Shown: in pieces, positions 49,414 through 59,236 of the stretch | Position numbering within the stretch: the first letter of the stretch is position 1 | Layout: each line of letters starts with the position of its first letter | Assembly (NCBI RefSeq): GCF_025699485.1 | Contig: NZ_JANUXN010000001.1 | Location: forward strand, 310,001-374,000 | DNA: 64,000 nt | From: Thauera carbonicopians | GTDB taxonomy: Bacteria > Pseudomonadota > Gammaproteobacteria > Burkholderiales > Rhodocyclaceae | Direction: 5' to 3' | Program-made: the position numbers and the translations under genes | Notes under the pieces: model-generated | Database searches by the model: none | What the model was told of the DNA's origin: nothing | Seen by the model: only the letters and a program-made list of their open reading frames with translations

Positions 49414-50151
49414 ATGCTCGCGATCATCGGCGGCAGCGGCCTGACCCAGCTTTCCTCCCTCGCCATCGTGCGGCGCGAGGTCGTGCGTACCCCCTACGGC
49501 GAGCCGTCCGGCGCGCTGACCTACGGCAGCCTGTGCTCGGAGCCGGTGGTGTTCCTCGCCCGCCACGGCTATGGCCATACCATTCCGCCGCACCGGGTCA
49601 ATTACCGCGCCAACATCTGGGCGCTGAAGCAGGCGAAGGTCAAGGGCATCATCTCGGTGGCCTCGGTGGGCGGCATCCGTGCCGATCTCGGCCCGGGCAC
49701 GCTGGTCGTGCCGGACCAGATCATCGACTACACCTGGGGGCGCGACAGCAGCTTCTTCGAAGGCGGCGAGATGCCGGTCAAGCACGTCGATTTCACCCAC
49801 CCCTACGACGCGGTGCTGCGTCGGCGGCTGCTGGCGGCGACGGCGGCGGCCGGCGAGTGCGCGGTGGACGGCGGCGTCTATGCCGCCACCCAGGGGCCGC
49901 GGCTGGAAACGGCGGCGGAGATCGACCGGCTGGAGCGCGACGGCGCCGACGTCGTCGGCATGACCGGCATGCCGGAAGCTGCGCTGGCGCGCGAACTGGA
50001 ACTGCCGTATGCGGCGCTAAACGTCGTGGTCAATCACGCCGCGGGGCGCTCGGACAGCGCGCGCGGGATCGTCTTCGACGACATCGAGGCCACGCTGCAG
50101 ACGGCGATGGCCCGGGTGCGCGCCATCCTCGAAATGATCTGCCAGGTATGA
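49414..50151 (+). CDS. S-methyl-5'-thioinosine phosphorylase-like enzyme
   Basis: A 245-aa purine nucleoside phosphorylase family II protein. Start MLAIIGGSGL, ARHGYGHTIPPHRVNYRANIWALK and TQGPRLETAAEI are diagnostic for MTAP/MtiP enzymes. Residues VGMTGMPEAALARELE and NVVVNHAAG are in the nucleoside-binding region; the latter differs from the NxAAG/xTD patterns of MTA phosphorylases and fits methylthioinosine phosphorylase as in Pseudomonas. It would recycle methylthioinosine/adenosine from polyamine metabolism. The last codons overlap an alternative start of the next gene. Confidence 0.82.
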   Translation: MLAIIGGSGLTQLSSLAIVRREVVRTPYGEPSGALTYGSLCSEPVVFLARHGYGHTIPPHRVNYRANIWALKQAKVKGIISVASVGGIRADLGPGTLVVPDQIIDYTWGRDSSFFEGGEMPVKHVDFTHPYDAVLRRRLLAATAAAGECAVDGGVYAATQGPRLETAAEIDRLERDGADVVGMTGMPEAALARELELPYAALNVVVNHAAGRSDSARGIVFDDIEATLQTAMARVRAILEMICQV

Positions 50152-50162
50152 AACGGGAAGCG

Positions 50163-50690
50163 ATGAATCAGGAACCGCAAGACATGAAACGGCTGGAAAA
50201 CAACTTCGAGCACCTGCTGTTCTCCAGCCGCTGGCTGATGGCGCCGGTCTATTTCGGCCTGGTGCTGGCGATGGTGGTGCTGCTGGTCAAGTTCGCCAAG
50301 GAAGTCTGGGGCCTGTTCGCCCACATCATGACCGCGACCGGCGGCGAACTGATCATCGGCGTGCTGTCACTGGTCGACATCGCGCTGATCATGAACCTGC
50401 TGATCATCATCATGTTCAGTGGCTACGAGAACTTCGTCTCGAAGATGGACGACCTGCACAGCCACCAGGACCGGCCGGAGTGGATGGGGCACATCGGTTT
50501 CTCCGACCTCAAGATCAAGCTGATCGGCTCGATCGTGGCGATCTCGGGGATCGAGCTCCTGAAGGCCTTCATGAACGTGGACAACCTCAGCGACCGCCAT
50601 CTGGCCTGGATGGTCGGCATCCACATCACTTTCCTGTGTTCCGGCGTGCTCTACGCGCTGATGGACCGCCTCGGCGGCAAGGGCCACTGA
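50163..50690 (+). CDS. UPF0114 family membrane protein
   Basis: A 175-aa integral membrane protein (YqhA/TIGR00645 family). RLENNFEHLLFSSRWLMAPVY is the family start; three to four hydrophobic helices follow, with the conserved FSGYENFVSKMD and GFSDLKIKL segments. Function is unknown. The start at 50163 follows GGGAAG; an ATG at 50148 that overlaps the previous stop would add five residues. Confidence 0.9.
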   Translation: MNQEPQDMKRLENNFEHLLFSSRWLMAPVYFGLVLAMVVLLVKFAKEVWGLFAHIMTATGGELIIGVLSLVDIALIMNLLIIIMFSGYENFVSKMDDLHSHQDRPEWMGHIGFSDLKIKLIGSIVAISGIELLKAFMNVDNLSDRHLAWMVGIHITFLCSGVLYALMDRLGGKGH

Positions 50691-50719
50691 GGGCCAGGCT
50701 CCCCGCGACCTGGCCCTCA
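50688..50719. terminator. 11-bp hairpin between convergent UPF0114 gene and glnD
   Basis: TGAGGGCCAGG (50688-50698) and CCTGGCCCTCA (50709-50719) are perfect complements around a 10-base loop. The stem includes the stop codon of the upstream gene. No T-run follows, so it is a hairpin of uncertain termination strength. Confidence 0.6.
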
Positions 50720-50731
50720 GAGTGGCGCGCC

Positions 50732-53308
50732 TCAGACCTGCAGGCGCTGCAGCAGTTCGCGCTCGATGCGCAGCAGCTGGGCGTCCTGTGCAAGCGCGGC
50801 GCCGCTGAGCAGGAAAGTATCCTCGACGCGTTCGCCAAGCGTGGCGATCTTCGCCGTGAGCAGGCGGATGCCGTGGTTGGCGAGTATTTCGGCGACGTCG
50901 AACAGCAGTCCCGGCCGGTCGGCCGCGGTCAGCGACAGGATGTAGTGCCGGCCCGCCTCGTCGGCGCGGATGCTGACCTGCGGCGTGATCGGGAAGTGCT
51001 TGACGTGGCGCGACATGCGGCCGCGCGACGGGCGGTCGAGCGCGTCCGGGCGGGCCAGGTACGCGGTAAGCTCGTGCTCGATCAGCGTGATCACGTCGCG
51101 GTAGCGGGCTTCGCCACCCGGATCCCGCAGGATGAAGCTGTCGAGCGCGTGGCCGTGGCGGGTGGTGTGCACCTTGGCGTCGAGGATGGTGAAGCCGAGG
51201 CGGCTGAAGAAGCCGGTCAGGCGGACGAAGAGCTCCCGCTGGTCGGGGGTGAATACCATCACCTGCACGCCGTCCTCGTCCTCGGTCACCCGTGCCTTGA
51301 CCACCGGTTCATCGGAATCCGGGCGGAAATACAGCACGCGGGTGTGCCAGGCGATCTCCTCGGCCGAATGGCGCATGAAATACACCGCGTCCAGCTCGGA
51401 CCACAGCCGCTCCTCGATGCCGGGACGCAGGCCGTGGTAGCGCAGCAGCCGGCGCGCATCCTCGAGGCGGTCGTCCATGCCCAGCGCCTGCTGGGGGGTG
51501 GCGCCGCGCAGCAGGCGCTGGGCGGCGAAGAAGAGATCCTCGAGCAATCTGCCTTTCCAGCCGTTCCAGACCTTGGGGCCGGTGCCGCGGATGTCGGCAT
51601 GGGTGAGCAGGTAGAGGGCGACGAGGCGGCGTTCGCTGCCGACGATGGCGGAGAAACGCTGGATCACCTCGGGGTCGGAGATGTCTTCCTTCTGGGCGAA
51701 GTGGGACATGGTCAGGTGCTGCCCGACCAGCCAGACGACGAGTTCGGTGTCCTCGTCGTCCAGGCCGTGCAGCACGCAGAAATCGCGTGCGTCGATCATG
51801 CCCAGCCTGGAGTGGTCGCCGCCGCGGCCCTTGGCGATGTCGTGGAACAGCGCCGCGACGTAGAGCAGCCAGTGGCGGTCGAAGACCTGGATCAGGCGCG
51901 TCATCAGCGGATATTCGTGTGCATGCTCGCCCATCGTGAAGCGCCGGATGTTGCGCAGCACCGTCAGGATGTGCTGGTCGACGGTGTAGGCATGGAACAG
52001 GTCGTGCTGCATCTGGCCGACGATCCGCCGCCAGGCCGGCAGGTAGCGCGACAGGATGCCGTATTCGTTCAGGCGCCGGAATGCATGCACGATGCCGCGC
52101 TTCTGCTGCAGGATCTGCAGGAACAGGGCGCGGTGCGCGGGGTCGGCGCGGAAGGCGGCATTGATGCGGTTGCGGTTGATCCACAGCGCCCGCAGCGTGC
52201 GTGCGGTCATGCCCTTGAGTTCAGAGCGCTGCTGCAGCAGCAGGAAGCATTCCAGCAGCGCCGAGGGCTGGCGCTCGAAGAGGTCCTCGTGGCGGATGTC
52301 GAGCAGTTCGCGCACGGCCTGGAAGCGCGGGTTGATGACGATGGCGGCGCCGCGGCCAGGTAAGATCACCGTGCCGTAGTTTTGCAGCAGGATGGTGTTG
52401 AGCTGCGTCACCATCTTGGCATTGACGTAGTAGCGCTGCATCAGCACTTCGGAGGCGCGCCGGCTGGCCGTGGCCTCGATGCCCATGATGCGCGCCAGCT
52501 TTTCCTGGTGGTCGAACAGCAGGCGGTCCTCGGCGCGTCCGGCCAGGTAATGCAGGCGGATCCGCAGGTGCTGCAGGAAGCGCTCGACGCTGCGCAATTC
52601 GCTGGCTTCGCCGCCGGTGATCAGGCGGCGGCGGGCCAGATCGCGCCAGTTGCGGCCGAGCCCGGTGGCCTGTGCGATCCAGCCGAGCATCTGCAGGTCG
52701 CGCAGGCCGCCGGGGCTGTCCTTGCAGGTCGGTTCGAGCGAGTAGGGGCTGTCGTCGAAGCGCGCATAGCGCTGCTCCTGTTCGAGCAGCTTGGCCTTGT
52801 AGAAGGCGCTCACGTCCAGCGCCGCACGGTAGCGCTGTTCCAGCTCGGCGAAGAGCCGCGCATCGCCGGCGAGGAAACGGGCTTCGAGCAGGCTGGTCTG
52901 CACGGTGATGTCGTCGTCCGCGGCCTCGATGCATTCATCGACGGTGCGCGCGGCATGGCCGATTTCGAGCCCGACGTCCCACAGCGCGCCGACCATCGCG
53001 CACAGCCGGATGCGCGTCTCCACGTCCGCCGCGCCCGGCAGAAGGATCAGCAGGTCGACGTCCGAGGCGGGAAACAGCTCGCCGCGCCCGTAGCCGCCGA
53101 CCGCCACCAGCGCCGCGTTGGCCGGCATGCCGCAAGCCTGCCAGAGGCCGACGACCTCGGCATCGACGAGCCGCGTGCGCCCCTTCAGCACCGTCGAGGT
53201 GCGGGGATGGGTTTCATAGGCGGCGCGCAGTCCGGCCGAACCATCGGCCAGCCGCTGCCGGGCTTCCGCGATCAGGGGTTGAAGGCGGGCGTTGAGGGCG
53301 TCTTGCAT
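50732..53308 (-). CDS. glnD: [Protein-PII] uridylyltransferase/uridylyl-removing enzyme
   Basis: An 858-aa bifunctional nitrogen sensor that uridylylates PII proteins and removes UMP in response to glutamine. The nucleotidyltransferase motif GGYGRGELFPASDVD is at residues 71-85; the HD hydrolase domain has LFHDIAKGRGGDHS near residue 490; two C-terminal ACT domains (from about 690, VQVMVFTPDQRELF and YILSLTAADRPGLLF) bind glutamine. All domains are intact. It ends beside a hairpin shared with the convergent UPF0114 gene. Confidence 0.96.
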   Translation of the reverse strand: MQDALNARLQPLIAEARQRLADGSAGLRAAYETHPRTSTVLKGRTRLVDAEVVGLWQACGMPANAALVAVGGYGRGELFPASDVDLLILLPGAADVETRIRLCAMVGALWDVGLEIGHAARTVDECIEAADDDITVQTSLLEARFLAGDARLFAELEQRYRAALDVSAFYKAKLLEQEQRYARFDDSPYSLEPTCKDSPGGLRDLQMLGWIAQATGLGRNWRDLARRRLITGGEASELRSVERFLQHLRIRLHYLAGRAEDRLLFDHQEKLARIMGIEATASRRASEVLMQRYYVNAKMVTQLNTILLQNYGTVILPGRGAAIVINPRFQAVRELLDIRHEDLFERQPSALLECFLLLQQRSELKGMTARTLRALWINRNRINAAFRADPAHRALFLQILQQKRGIVHAFRRLNEYGILSRYLPAWRRIVGQMQHDLFHAYTVDQHILTVLRNIRRFTMGEHAHEYPLMTRLIQVFDRHWLLYVAALFHDIAKGRGGDHSRLGMIDARDFCVLHGLDDEDTELVVWLVGQHLTMSHFAQKEDISDPEVIQRFSAIVGSERRLVALYLLTHADIRGTGPKVWNGWKGRLLEDLFFAAQRLLRGATPQQALGMDDRLEDARRLLRYHGLRPGIEERLWSELDAVYFMRHSAEEIAWHTRVLYFRPDSDEPVVKARVTEDEDGVQVMVFTPDQRELFVRLTGFFSRLGFTILDAKVHTTRHGHALDSFILRDPGGEARYRDVITLIEHELTAYLARPDALDRPSRGRMSRHVKHFPITPQVSIRADEAGRHYILSLTAADRPGLLFDVAEILANHGIRLLTAKIATLGERVEDTFLLSGAALAQDAQLLRIERELLQRLQV

Positions 53309-53338
53309 GATGGTTCGGGCCTTGCGCGAAAAGCGGGT

Positions 53339-54160
53339 TCAGGCGAAGCGCGAGGCGACGATGGCCGGCGGGGGCGGGCAGTGCTCGGACAGGGTCAGGA
53401 CTTCGACGCCGGTCTCGGTGACCAGCACGGTGTGCTCCCACTGCGCCGACAGGCTGCGATCCTTGGTGACGATGGTCCAGCCGTCGGGCAGTTCGGAAAT
53501 GGCGGCCTTGCCGGCGTTGATCATCGGCTCGACGGTGAAGATCATGCCCGGCAGGAATTCAGGCCCGGTGCCGGCCTTGCCGTAGTGCAGCACCTGCGGC
53601 TCCTCGTGGAACTTGCGGCCGATGCCGTGGCCGCAGAATTCGCGCACCACCGAGTAGCCGTTGCCTTCGGCGTGCTTCTGGATCACCGCGCCGATGTCGC
53701 CCAGATGGCCGCCCGGCTTCACCGCGGCGATGCCCAGCCACATGCATTCATAAGTGATCTGGGCCAGCCGCCGGGAAGCAATGCTGGCCGCGGCCTCGCC
53801 GCCGACCAGGAACATGCGGCTGGTGTCGCCGTGGAAACCGTCCTTGATCACGGTGATGTCGATGTTGAGGCTGTCGCCTTTCTTCAGCGCCTTGTCGCCC
53901 GGGATGCCGTGGCAGACCTGGTGGTTGATCGAGGTACAGATCGACTTGGGGAAGGGCGTGTAGCCCGGCGGCGCGTAGTTCAGCGGCGCCGGAATCGTCT
54001 GCTGCACATCGACCATGTAATCGTGGCACAGGCGGTCGAGTTCGCCGGTGGTGACCCCCGGCTTGACGAAGGGGGCGATGTAGTCGAGAACCTCGGCGGC
54101 GAGGCGGCAGGCCACGCGCATCTTTTCGATCTCTTCCGGGGTCTTGAGGACGATGCTCAT
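53339..54160 (-). CDS. map: Methionine aminopeptidase, type I (copy 2, rpsB-linked)
   Basis: A 273-aa type I methionine aminopeptidase with the start MSIVLKTPEEIEKMR, HGIPGDKALKKGDSLNIDITVIKDGFHGDTSR, CGHGIGRKFHEEPQV and TVEPMINAG. It lies divergent from rpsB, the place where the essential map is found in many proteobacteria, and so is likely the housekeeping copy. The in-frame extension to 54415 overlaps the rpsB promoter region and is not coding. Confidence 0.95.
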   Translation of the reverse strand: MSIVLKTPEEIEKMRVACRLAAEVLDYIAPFVKPGVTTGELDRLCHDYMVDVQQTIPAPLNYAPPGYTPFPKSICTSINHQVCHGIPGDKALKKGDSLNIDITVIKDGFHGDTSRMFLVGGEAAASIASRRLAQITYECMWLGIAAVKPGGHLGDIGAVIQKHAEGNGYSVVREFCGHGIGRKFHEEPQVLHYGKAGTGPEFLPGMIFTVEPMINAGKAAISELPDGWTIVTKDRSLSAQWEHTVLVTETGVEVLTLSEHCPPPPAIVASRFA

Positions 54161-54243
54161 GTCGGTTTCTGTCTGCTGGGGCTGGAAAGAGCCTAAAGGT
54201 ATCGCAAGCGGGCAGCGGCGAGCAAACGTGAAGCGCGTCCACC

Positions 54244-54273
54244 CTTGAGCAGGGTAACGCCCGCATGCTAAGA
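54244..54273 (+). promoter_or_regulatory. Candidate rpsB promoter
   Basis: TTGAGC (54244-54249) and TAAGAT (54268-54273, preceded by TGC) are spaced by 18 bases in the 297-base gap between divergent map and rpsB. Confidence 0.5.
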
Positions 54274-54279
54274 TCGCAG

Positions 54280-54457
54280 GCTTGTCTGCATGGGCAGGCA
54301 AAAATCCACACGTCCTGCGGAATGGGGTCCGGCGCGCGTACCGAAGGTGCGCAGGCCGGCAAGGTGCAAAGGGCGCGTGCGGGCCAGGTGATGGTCGGTG
54401 CGCGTGGCGGAGCACTCCCGGGGCGGAGGTCTAACCCTTTCAAATCTGGAGTTTCAC
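54280..54457 (+). promoter_or_regulatory. Long GC-rich rpsB leader, possible S2 autoregulatory RNA
   Basis: About 178 bases of leader, GC-rich and hairpin-forming, end in GGAGCACTCCCGGGGCGG and a pyrimidine stretch before the SD-like CTGGAG of rpsB. S2 autogenously represses its own operon through the leader in other proteobacteria, so this leader may be the S2 target. This is inference from length, structure and position; no consensus comparison could be run. Confidence 0.35.
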
Positions 54458-55213
54458 ATGTCAGTCACGATGCGTCAGATGCTCGAAGCGGGCGTCCACT
54501 TTGGCCACCAGACCCGTTTCTGGAATCCGCGCATGGCCCCCTACATCTTCGGCCAGCGCAACAAGATCCACATCGTCAACCTCGAGAAGACGATGGTGAA
54601 GTACAACGAAGCGATGGACTTCGTGCGCAAGCTGGCCGCCAACCGCGGCAACATCCTGTTCGTCAGCACCAAGCGCCAGGCGCGCGAGATCATCGCCGAG
54701 GAAGCCCGCCGTGCCGGCATGCCTTTCGTCGATGAGCGCTGGCTCGGCGGCATGCTGACCAACTTCAAGACCGTCAAGCAGTCGATCAAGCGCCTGAAGG
54801 AAGTCGAGGCCATGGTCGAAGACGGTTCCATCGAGCGCCTGTCGAAGCGCGAAGCGCTGACCGTGCGCCGCGAAATGGAGAAGCTGCAGAAGTCGATCGG
54901 CGGCATCAAGGACATGGGCGGCCTGCCCGACGCGCTGTTCGTCATCGACGTCGGCTACCACAAGATCGCCATCACCGAAGCCCAGAAGCTGGGCATCCCG
55001 GTCGTTGCCGTGGTCGATACCAATCACACGCCCGAAGGCGTGGATTACGTGATCCCGGGTAACGACGACTCCTCGCGCGCGATCCGCCTGTACGCCCGTG
55101 GCGTGGCCGATGCCGTGCTGCAGGGCCGCAGCCAGGTGCTGCAGGAAATCGTCGATGCCGGCGGCGACGAGTTCGTCGAAGTCGAGGAAGAGAACACCCA
55201 AGAGCAGGCCTGA
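54458..55213 (+). CDS. rpsB: 30S ribosomal protein uS2
   Basis: A 251-aa S2 with the family start [23 protein letters not shown] and later [17 protein letters not shown]. It assembles late into the 30S head-body junction. A long leader precedes it, and an intrinsic terminator (55227-55250) separates it from tsf, which probably still receives read-through transcription. Confidence 0.97.
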   Translation: MSVTMRQMLEAGVHFGHQTRFWNPRMAPYIFGQRNKIHIVNLEKTMVKYNEAMDFVRKLAANRGNILFVSTKRQAREIIAEEARRAGMPFVDERWLGGMLTNFKTVKQSIKRLKEVEAMVEDGSIERLSKREALTVRREMEKLQKSIGGIKDMGGLPDALFVIDVGYHKIAITEAQKLGIPVVAVVDTNHTPEGVDYVIPGNDDSSRAIRLYARGVADAVLQGRSQVLQEIVDAGGDEFVEVEEENTQEQA

Positions 55214-55226
55214 TCTGCGGCTTGCG

Positions 55227-55250
55227 AGGGCCTTGAGGGGCCCTTTTTTT
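55227..55250 (+). terminator. Intrinsic terminator/attenuator between rpsB and tsf
   Basis: AGGGCC (55227-55232), a 6-base loop and GGCCCT (55239-55244) are followed by a seven-base T-run. It should reduce tsf expression relative to rpsB, as seen in other bacteria. Confidence 0.85.
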
Positions 55251-55319
55251 GTCATCATGAATACCCGTTCCGCATCGGCCGGGCCGATGCGGGCGATAGC
55301 CGAAATTCGAGGAGTTAGC

Positions 55320-56231
55320 ATGGCGGAAATCACCGCGAGCATGGTCAAGGAACTGCGCGAGAAGACCGACGCGCCGATGATGGAGTGCAAGAAGGCGCTG
55401 ACCGAAGCGGCCGGCGACATGGGCAAGGCCGAAGAGATCCTGCGCGTCAAGCTCGGCAACAAGGCAACCAAGGCGGCAACCCGCGTGGCGGCCGAAGGCG
55501 TGGTCGGCATCGAAATCTCGGCCGACGGCAAGCTGGGCGCCATCGTCGAAGTCAACTGCGAAACCGACTTCGTCGCCAAGAACGACGAATTCCTCGCCCT
55601 GGTGCAGAACTGCGCCAAGCTCGTCGCCGACAAGAATCCGGCCGACGTCGCCGCGCTGTCGGCGCTGCCGCTGGCCGACGGCACGGTCGAATCCGTGCGC
55701 GCCGCGCTGGTCGGCAAGATCGGCGAGAACATGTCGATCCGCCGCTTCGTCCGCGTCGAAGCCAAGGGCCAGCTGTTCAGCTACATCCACGGCGGCGCCA
55801 AGATCGGCGTGCTGCTGGATCTGGTCGGCGGCGACGAGCAACTGGGCCGCGACATCGCGATGCACATCGCCGCGTCCAAGCCGAAGGCGTTGGATGCCTC
55901 GGGGGTCGCGCAGGAGCTGATCGACGCCGAGCGCCGCATCGCCATCGAAAAGGCGCGTGCCGACAACAAGCCCGAAGCGATGCTGGAGAAGATCGCCGAC
56001 GGCACCGTGCAGAAGTTCCTGAAGGAAGTCACGCTGCTGGCCCAGGTCTTCGTCAAGGCCGAGGACGGCAAGCAGACCATCGAGCAACTGCTGAAGGCCA
56101 GGGGCGCTTCGGTTGGCGGCTTCACGCTGTACATCGTCGGCGAAGGCATCGAGAAGAAGGTGACCGACTTCGCCGCCGAAGTGGCCGAGCAACAGGCTGC
56201 CGCAGCGGCTGCCGCCGCAGCCAAGCAGTAA
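55320..56231 (+). CDS. tsf: Elongation factor Ts
   Basis: A 303-aa guanine-nucleotide exchange factor for EF-Tu. [24 protein letters not shown] is the N-terminal UBA-like module and [22 protein letters not shown] the core motif. A purine-rich GGAG precedes the ATG at 55320. It lies between rpsB and pyrH with the usual order. Confidence 0.96.
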   Translation: MAEITASMVKELREKTDAPMMECKKALTEAAGDMGKAEEILRVKLGNKATKAATRVAAEGVVGIEISADGKLGAIVEVNCETDFVAKNDEFLALVQNCAKLVADKNPADVAALSALPLADGTVESVRAALVGKIGENMSIRRFVRVEAKGQLFSYIHGGAKIGVLLDLVGGDEQLGRDIAMHIAASKPKALDASGVAQELIDAERRIAIEKARADNKPEAMLEKIADGTVQKFLKEVTLLAQVFVKAEDGKQTIEQLLKARGASVGGFTLYIVGEGIEKKVTDFAAEVAEQQAAAAAAAAAKQ

Positions 56232-56241
56232 GGAGAAGCAC

Positions 56242-56955
56242 ATGTCCGCCGCCTACAAGCGCATCCTGCTGAAACTGTCCGGCGAAGCCCTGATGGGGGA
56301 CGACGCCTATGGCATCAACGAGGACGTGGTGACCCGCATCGTCTCCGAGATCGCCGAGATCTCGCGCCTGGGCGTCCAGGTGGGTGTGGTGATCGGCGGC
56401 GGCAACATCTTCCGCGGCATGAAAGGCGCGGCATCCGGCATGGACCGCGCCACGGCCGACTACATGGGCATGCTGGCGACGGTGATGAACGCGATGGCGC
56501 TCGCCGACGCGATGCGCCGCATCGACGTCGAGGCGCGCGTGCAGTCGGCGCTGCGCATCGACCAGGTCGTCGAACCCTACATCCGCGGCCGGGCGATTCG
56601 CCACCTGGAAGAGGGGCGCGTGGTGATCTTCGCCGCCGGTACCGGCAACCCCTTCTTCACCACCGACACTGCGGCGGCGCTGCGCGGCTCCGAGATCGGT
56701 GCCCAGATCGTACTGAAGGCGACCAAGGTGGACGGCGTCTATACCGCCGACCCGAAGAAGGACCCGGATGCCCAGCGCTACCATCGCATCAGCTTCGACG
56801 AGGCGATCGGCCGCAACCTGGCGGTGCTCGATGCGACCGCGTTCGCGCTGTGCCGCGACCAGAAGCTGCCCATCAACGTGTTTTCGATCTTCAAGCCGGG
56901 TGCGCTCAGGCGCGTCGTCATGGGCGAGGACGAAGGCACGCTGGTTCATTCCTGA
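56242..56955 (+). CDS. pyrH: UMP kinase
   Basis: A 237-aa hexameric kinase that phosphorylates [17 protein letters not shown] is the N-terminal signature; GGGNIFRG and [16 protein letters not shown] are the nucleotide-binding segments. The start follows AAGGAGAA. It is 10 bases after tsf. Confidence 0.97.
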   Translation: MSAAYKRILLKLSGEALMGDDAYGINEDVVTRIVSEIAEISRLGVQVGVVIGGGNIFRGMKGAASGMDRATADYMGMLATVMNAMALADAMRRIDVEARVQSALRIDQVVEPYIRGRAIRHLEEGRVVIFAAGTGNPFFTTDTAAALRGSEIGAQIVLKATKVDGVYTADPKKDPDAQRYHRISFDEAIGRNLAVLDATAFALCRDQKLPINVFSIFKPGALRRVVMGEDEGTLVHS

Positions 56956-56975
56956 CGCCCTTGGAGAATGCGCTG

Positions 56976-57533
56976 ATGATTTCCGAACTGAAGAAGACCG
57001 CTGAACAGAAGATGCAGAAATCGGTCGAGGCGCTGAAGACCGATCTGGCCAAGATCCGTACCGGCCGCGCCCACGTCGGCCTGCTCGACCACGTCATGGT
57101 CGAGTACTACGGCTCGATGGTGCCGGTGAACCAGGTGGCCAACATAACCCTGATCGATGCCCGCACGATCGGTGTGCAGACCTGGGAAAAGCCGATGCTG
57201 CCGAAGGTCGAGCGCGCCATCCGCGACAGCGATCTCGGCCTGAACCCGGCGAACATGGGCGAGATGCTGCGCGTGCCGATGCCTGCGCTGACCGAAGAGC
57301 GCCGCCGCGACCTGACCAAGATCGTCAGGCAGGAAGGCGAGGGCGCCAAGATCGCGATCCGCAACCTGCGACGCGACGCCAACCAGCAGCTCAAGGATGC
57401 GGTCAAGGACAAGGAAATCTCCGAGGACGACGAGCGCCGTGCCGAGGAGGACGTCCAGAAGCTGACCGACAAGTACGTCGCCGAGGTCGACAAGCTGCTT
57501 GCCGCGAAAGAACAGGAACTGATGCAGATCTGA
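56976..57533 (+). CDS. frr: Ribosome recycling factor
   Basis: A 185-aa RRF that, with EF-G, splits post-termination ribosomes. The alternating domains are visible: [21 protein letters not shown] and [24 protein letters not shown], then the C-terminal helix [22 protein letters not shown]. The ATG at 56976 is 21 bases after pyrH; a GGAG lies upstream. Confidence 0.97.
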   Translation: MISELKKTAEQKMQKSVEALKTDLAKIRTGRAHVGLLDHVMVEYYGSMVPVNQVANITLIDARTIGVQTWEKPMLPKVERAIRDSDLGLNPANMGEMLRVPMPALTEERRRDLTKIVRQEGEGAKIAIRNLRRDANQQLKDAVKDKEISEDDERRAEEDVQKLTDKYVAEVDKLLAAKEQELMQI

Positions 57534-57579
57534 TCCGCCGGATCGGCTCTTCCCTCATGGGCAGGACAGGAGGCGGACA

Positions 57580-58368
57580 ATGACGGACAGACGATTCACG
57601 AGCTCCACGCGGGACATCCCCGAGGTGCCCGCGGTACCGCGGCACATCGCGATCATCATGGACGGCAACGGGCGCTGGGCGCGCAAGCGCTTCATGCCGC
57701 GCGTCGCCGGGCATGCGCGGGGGCTCGAAGCCGTTCGCACGGTGGTCAAGGCCTGCGTCGAGCGCGAGGTCGAATACCTGACCCTGTTCGCCTTCAGCTC
57801 CGAGAACTGGCGCCGGCCGGCGGACGAGGTCTCCTTCCTGATGCAGCTCTTCATGCGCGCGCTGCACAAGGAAGTGGCGCGCCTCGATCACAACGGCATC
57901 CGCCTGCGAGTCATCGGCGACATGTCCCGCTTCGACCCGGAGCTGGTGCGCGTCATCCGCGAATCCGAGGAGAAGACCGCCGGCAATGCCAAGCTCAATC
58001 TGTGCGTGGCGGCGAACTACGGCGGCCGCTGGGATATCGCCAATGCGGTGTCGCAACTGATGCGCGCGCATCCCGAACGCCGTGACGGCTTCAGCGAGGA
58101 AGAGCTGACGGGCGCCCTGTCGATGAGCTTTGCGCCCGAGCCCGACCTCTTCATCCGCACCGGCGGCGAGAAGCGCATCAGCAATTTCATGCTCTGGCAG
58201 CTCGCTTATACCGAGCTGTATTTCACCGACGCGCTGTGGCCGGATTTCGATGCGGCCGCGCTCGACGAGGCGATTGATTCCTACCAGGGGCGCGAGCGCC
58301 GCTTCGGCCGGACCAGCGAGCAACTCGTCGTCCGTGGCGTTCCGCAGAGCGAGAGGCCTCATGCTTAA
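57580..58368 (+). CDS. uppS: Undecaprenyl diphosphate synthase
   Basis: A 262-aa cis-prenyltransferase that makes C55-PP for cell-wall synthesis. [16 protein letters not shown] holds the catalytic Asp28 and the GNGRWA loop; [13 protein letters not shown] and [11 protein letters not shown] follow. The stop overlaps the cdsA start by 8 bases. Confidence 0.96.
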   Translation: MTDRRFTSSTRDIPEVPAVPRHIAIIMDGNGRWARKRFMPRVAGHARGLEAVRTVVKACVEREVEYLTLFAFSSENWRRPADEVSFLMQLFMRALHKEVARLDHNGIRLRVIGDMSRFDPELVRVIRESEEKTAGNAKLNLCVAANYGGRWDIANAVSQLMRAHPERRDGFSEEELTGALSMSFAPEPDLFIRTGGEKRISNFMLWQLAYTELYFTDALWPDFDAAALDEAIDSYQGRERRFGRTSEQLVVRGVPQSERPHA

Positions 58369-59185
58369 GGCGCGGATCATCACCGCGATCGCGCTTCTCG
58401 TCGGCCTGCTCGCGGCCGTCTTCCTCCTTCCCCCGGCGGGCTGGCTGGTGTTCTGCGCGCTGCTGTGCAGTGCTGCGGCCTGGGAGTGGGGCGCGCTGGC
58501 CGGGTTCGCGCGCACGCTGCGGGTCGCGACGACGCTGGGCTTCGGCGCGCTCTGCCTGCTGCTCGGCCATCTCGCCGGCCTGAGCTCGCCTTTCCCGACC
58601 GGATACGAGTTCGGGCTGACGCCGCTCTATGTCGTCAGCGCGGCGTTCTGGCTGGTGCTGGCGCCGTCGTGGCTGGTACGCAAGTGGCAGCTGTCGGACC
58701 CGGTGCTGGCCGTGCTCACCGGTTTCGTCGTGCTCGTGCCGACCGCGCTCGCGCTGATCCAGCTTCGCGCGATGGGTCCGGGGACGATGCTCATCGCGAT
58801 GGCGACGGTATGGGTCGCGGACATTGCCGCGTATTTTGCCGGCCGCGCTTTCGGCAAGCACAAGCTCGCACCCGCGATCAGTCCGGGCAAGACCTGGGAA
58901 GGAGCTGCGGGCGCGGTACTCGCGGTCATGTGTTTTGGCCTGATCGTGCACACCGTGCGGATGGGCAGTCTCCCCGACAGCATGTTTGCCGCCGTTCTCG
59001 TCCTCGTGCTGTGGACGGCGATCAGCATCGTCGGCGACCTGTACGAGTCGCTGCTCAAGCGCCAGGCCGGCCTGAAGGACAGCGGCAGCATCCTGCCCGG
59101 CCATGGAGGTCTCCTCGATCGCATCGACAGCCTCACTTCGACCTTGCCGACGGTTACCCTTCTTCTGGTGCTGATTGCCCAATGA
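58361..59185 (+). CDS. cdsA: Phosphatidate cytidylyltransferase
   Basis: A 274-aa polytopic membrane enzyme that makes CDP-diacylglycerol. The CDS signature is complete: [27 protein letters not shown] near the C-terminus, preceded by SPGKTWEG. About seven to eight hydrophobic helices are predicted by eye. It overlaps uppS, supporting translational coupling. Confidence 0.95.
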   Translation: MLKARIITAIALLVGLLAAVFLLPPAGWLVFCALLCSAAAWEWGALAGFARTLRVATTLGFGALCLLLGHLAGLSSPFPTGYEFGLTPLYVVSAAFWLVLAPSWLVRKWQLSDPVLAVLTGFVVLVPTALALIQLRAMGPGTMLIAMATVWVADIAAYFAGRAFGKHKLAPAISPGKTWEGAAGAVLAVMCFGLIVHTVRMGSLPDSMFAAVLVLVLWTAISIVGDLYESLLKRQAGLKDSGSILPGHGGLLDRIDSLTSTLPTVTLLLVLIAQ

Positions 59186-59236
59186 TCGGGGCGGCTCGCG
59201 CCGTTTCCGTTTTCCCCCCGTTTTTTCACGACGACA

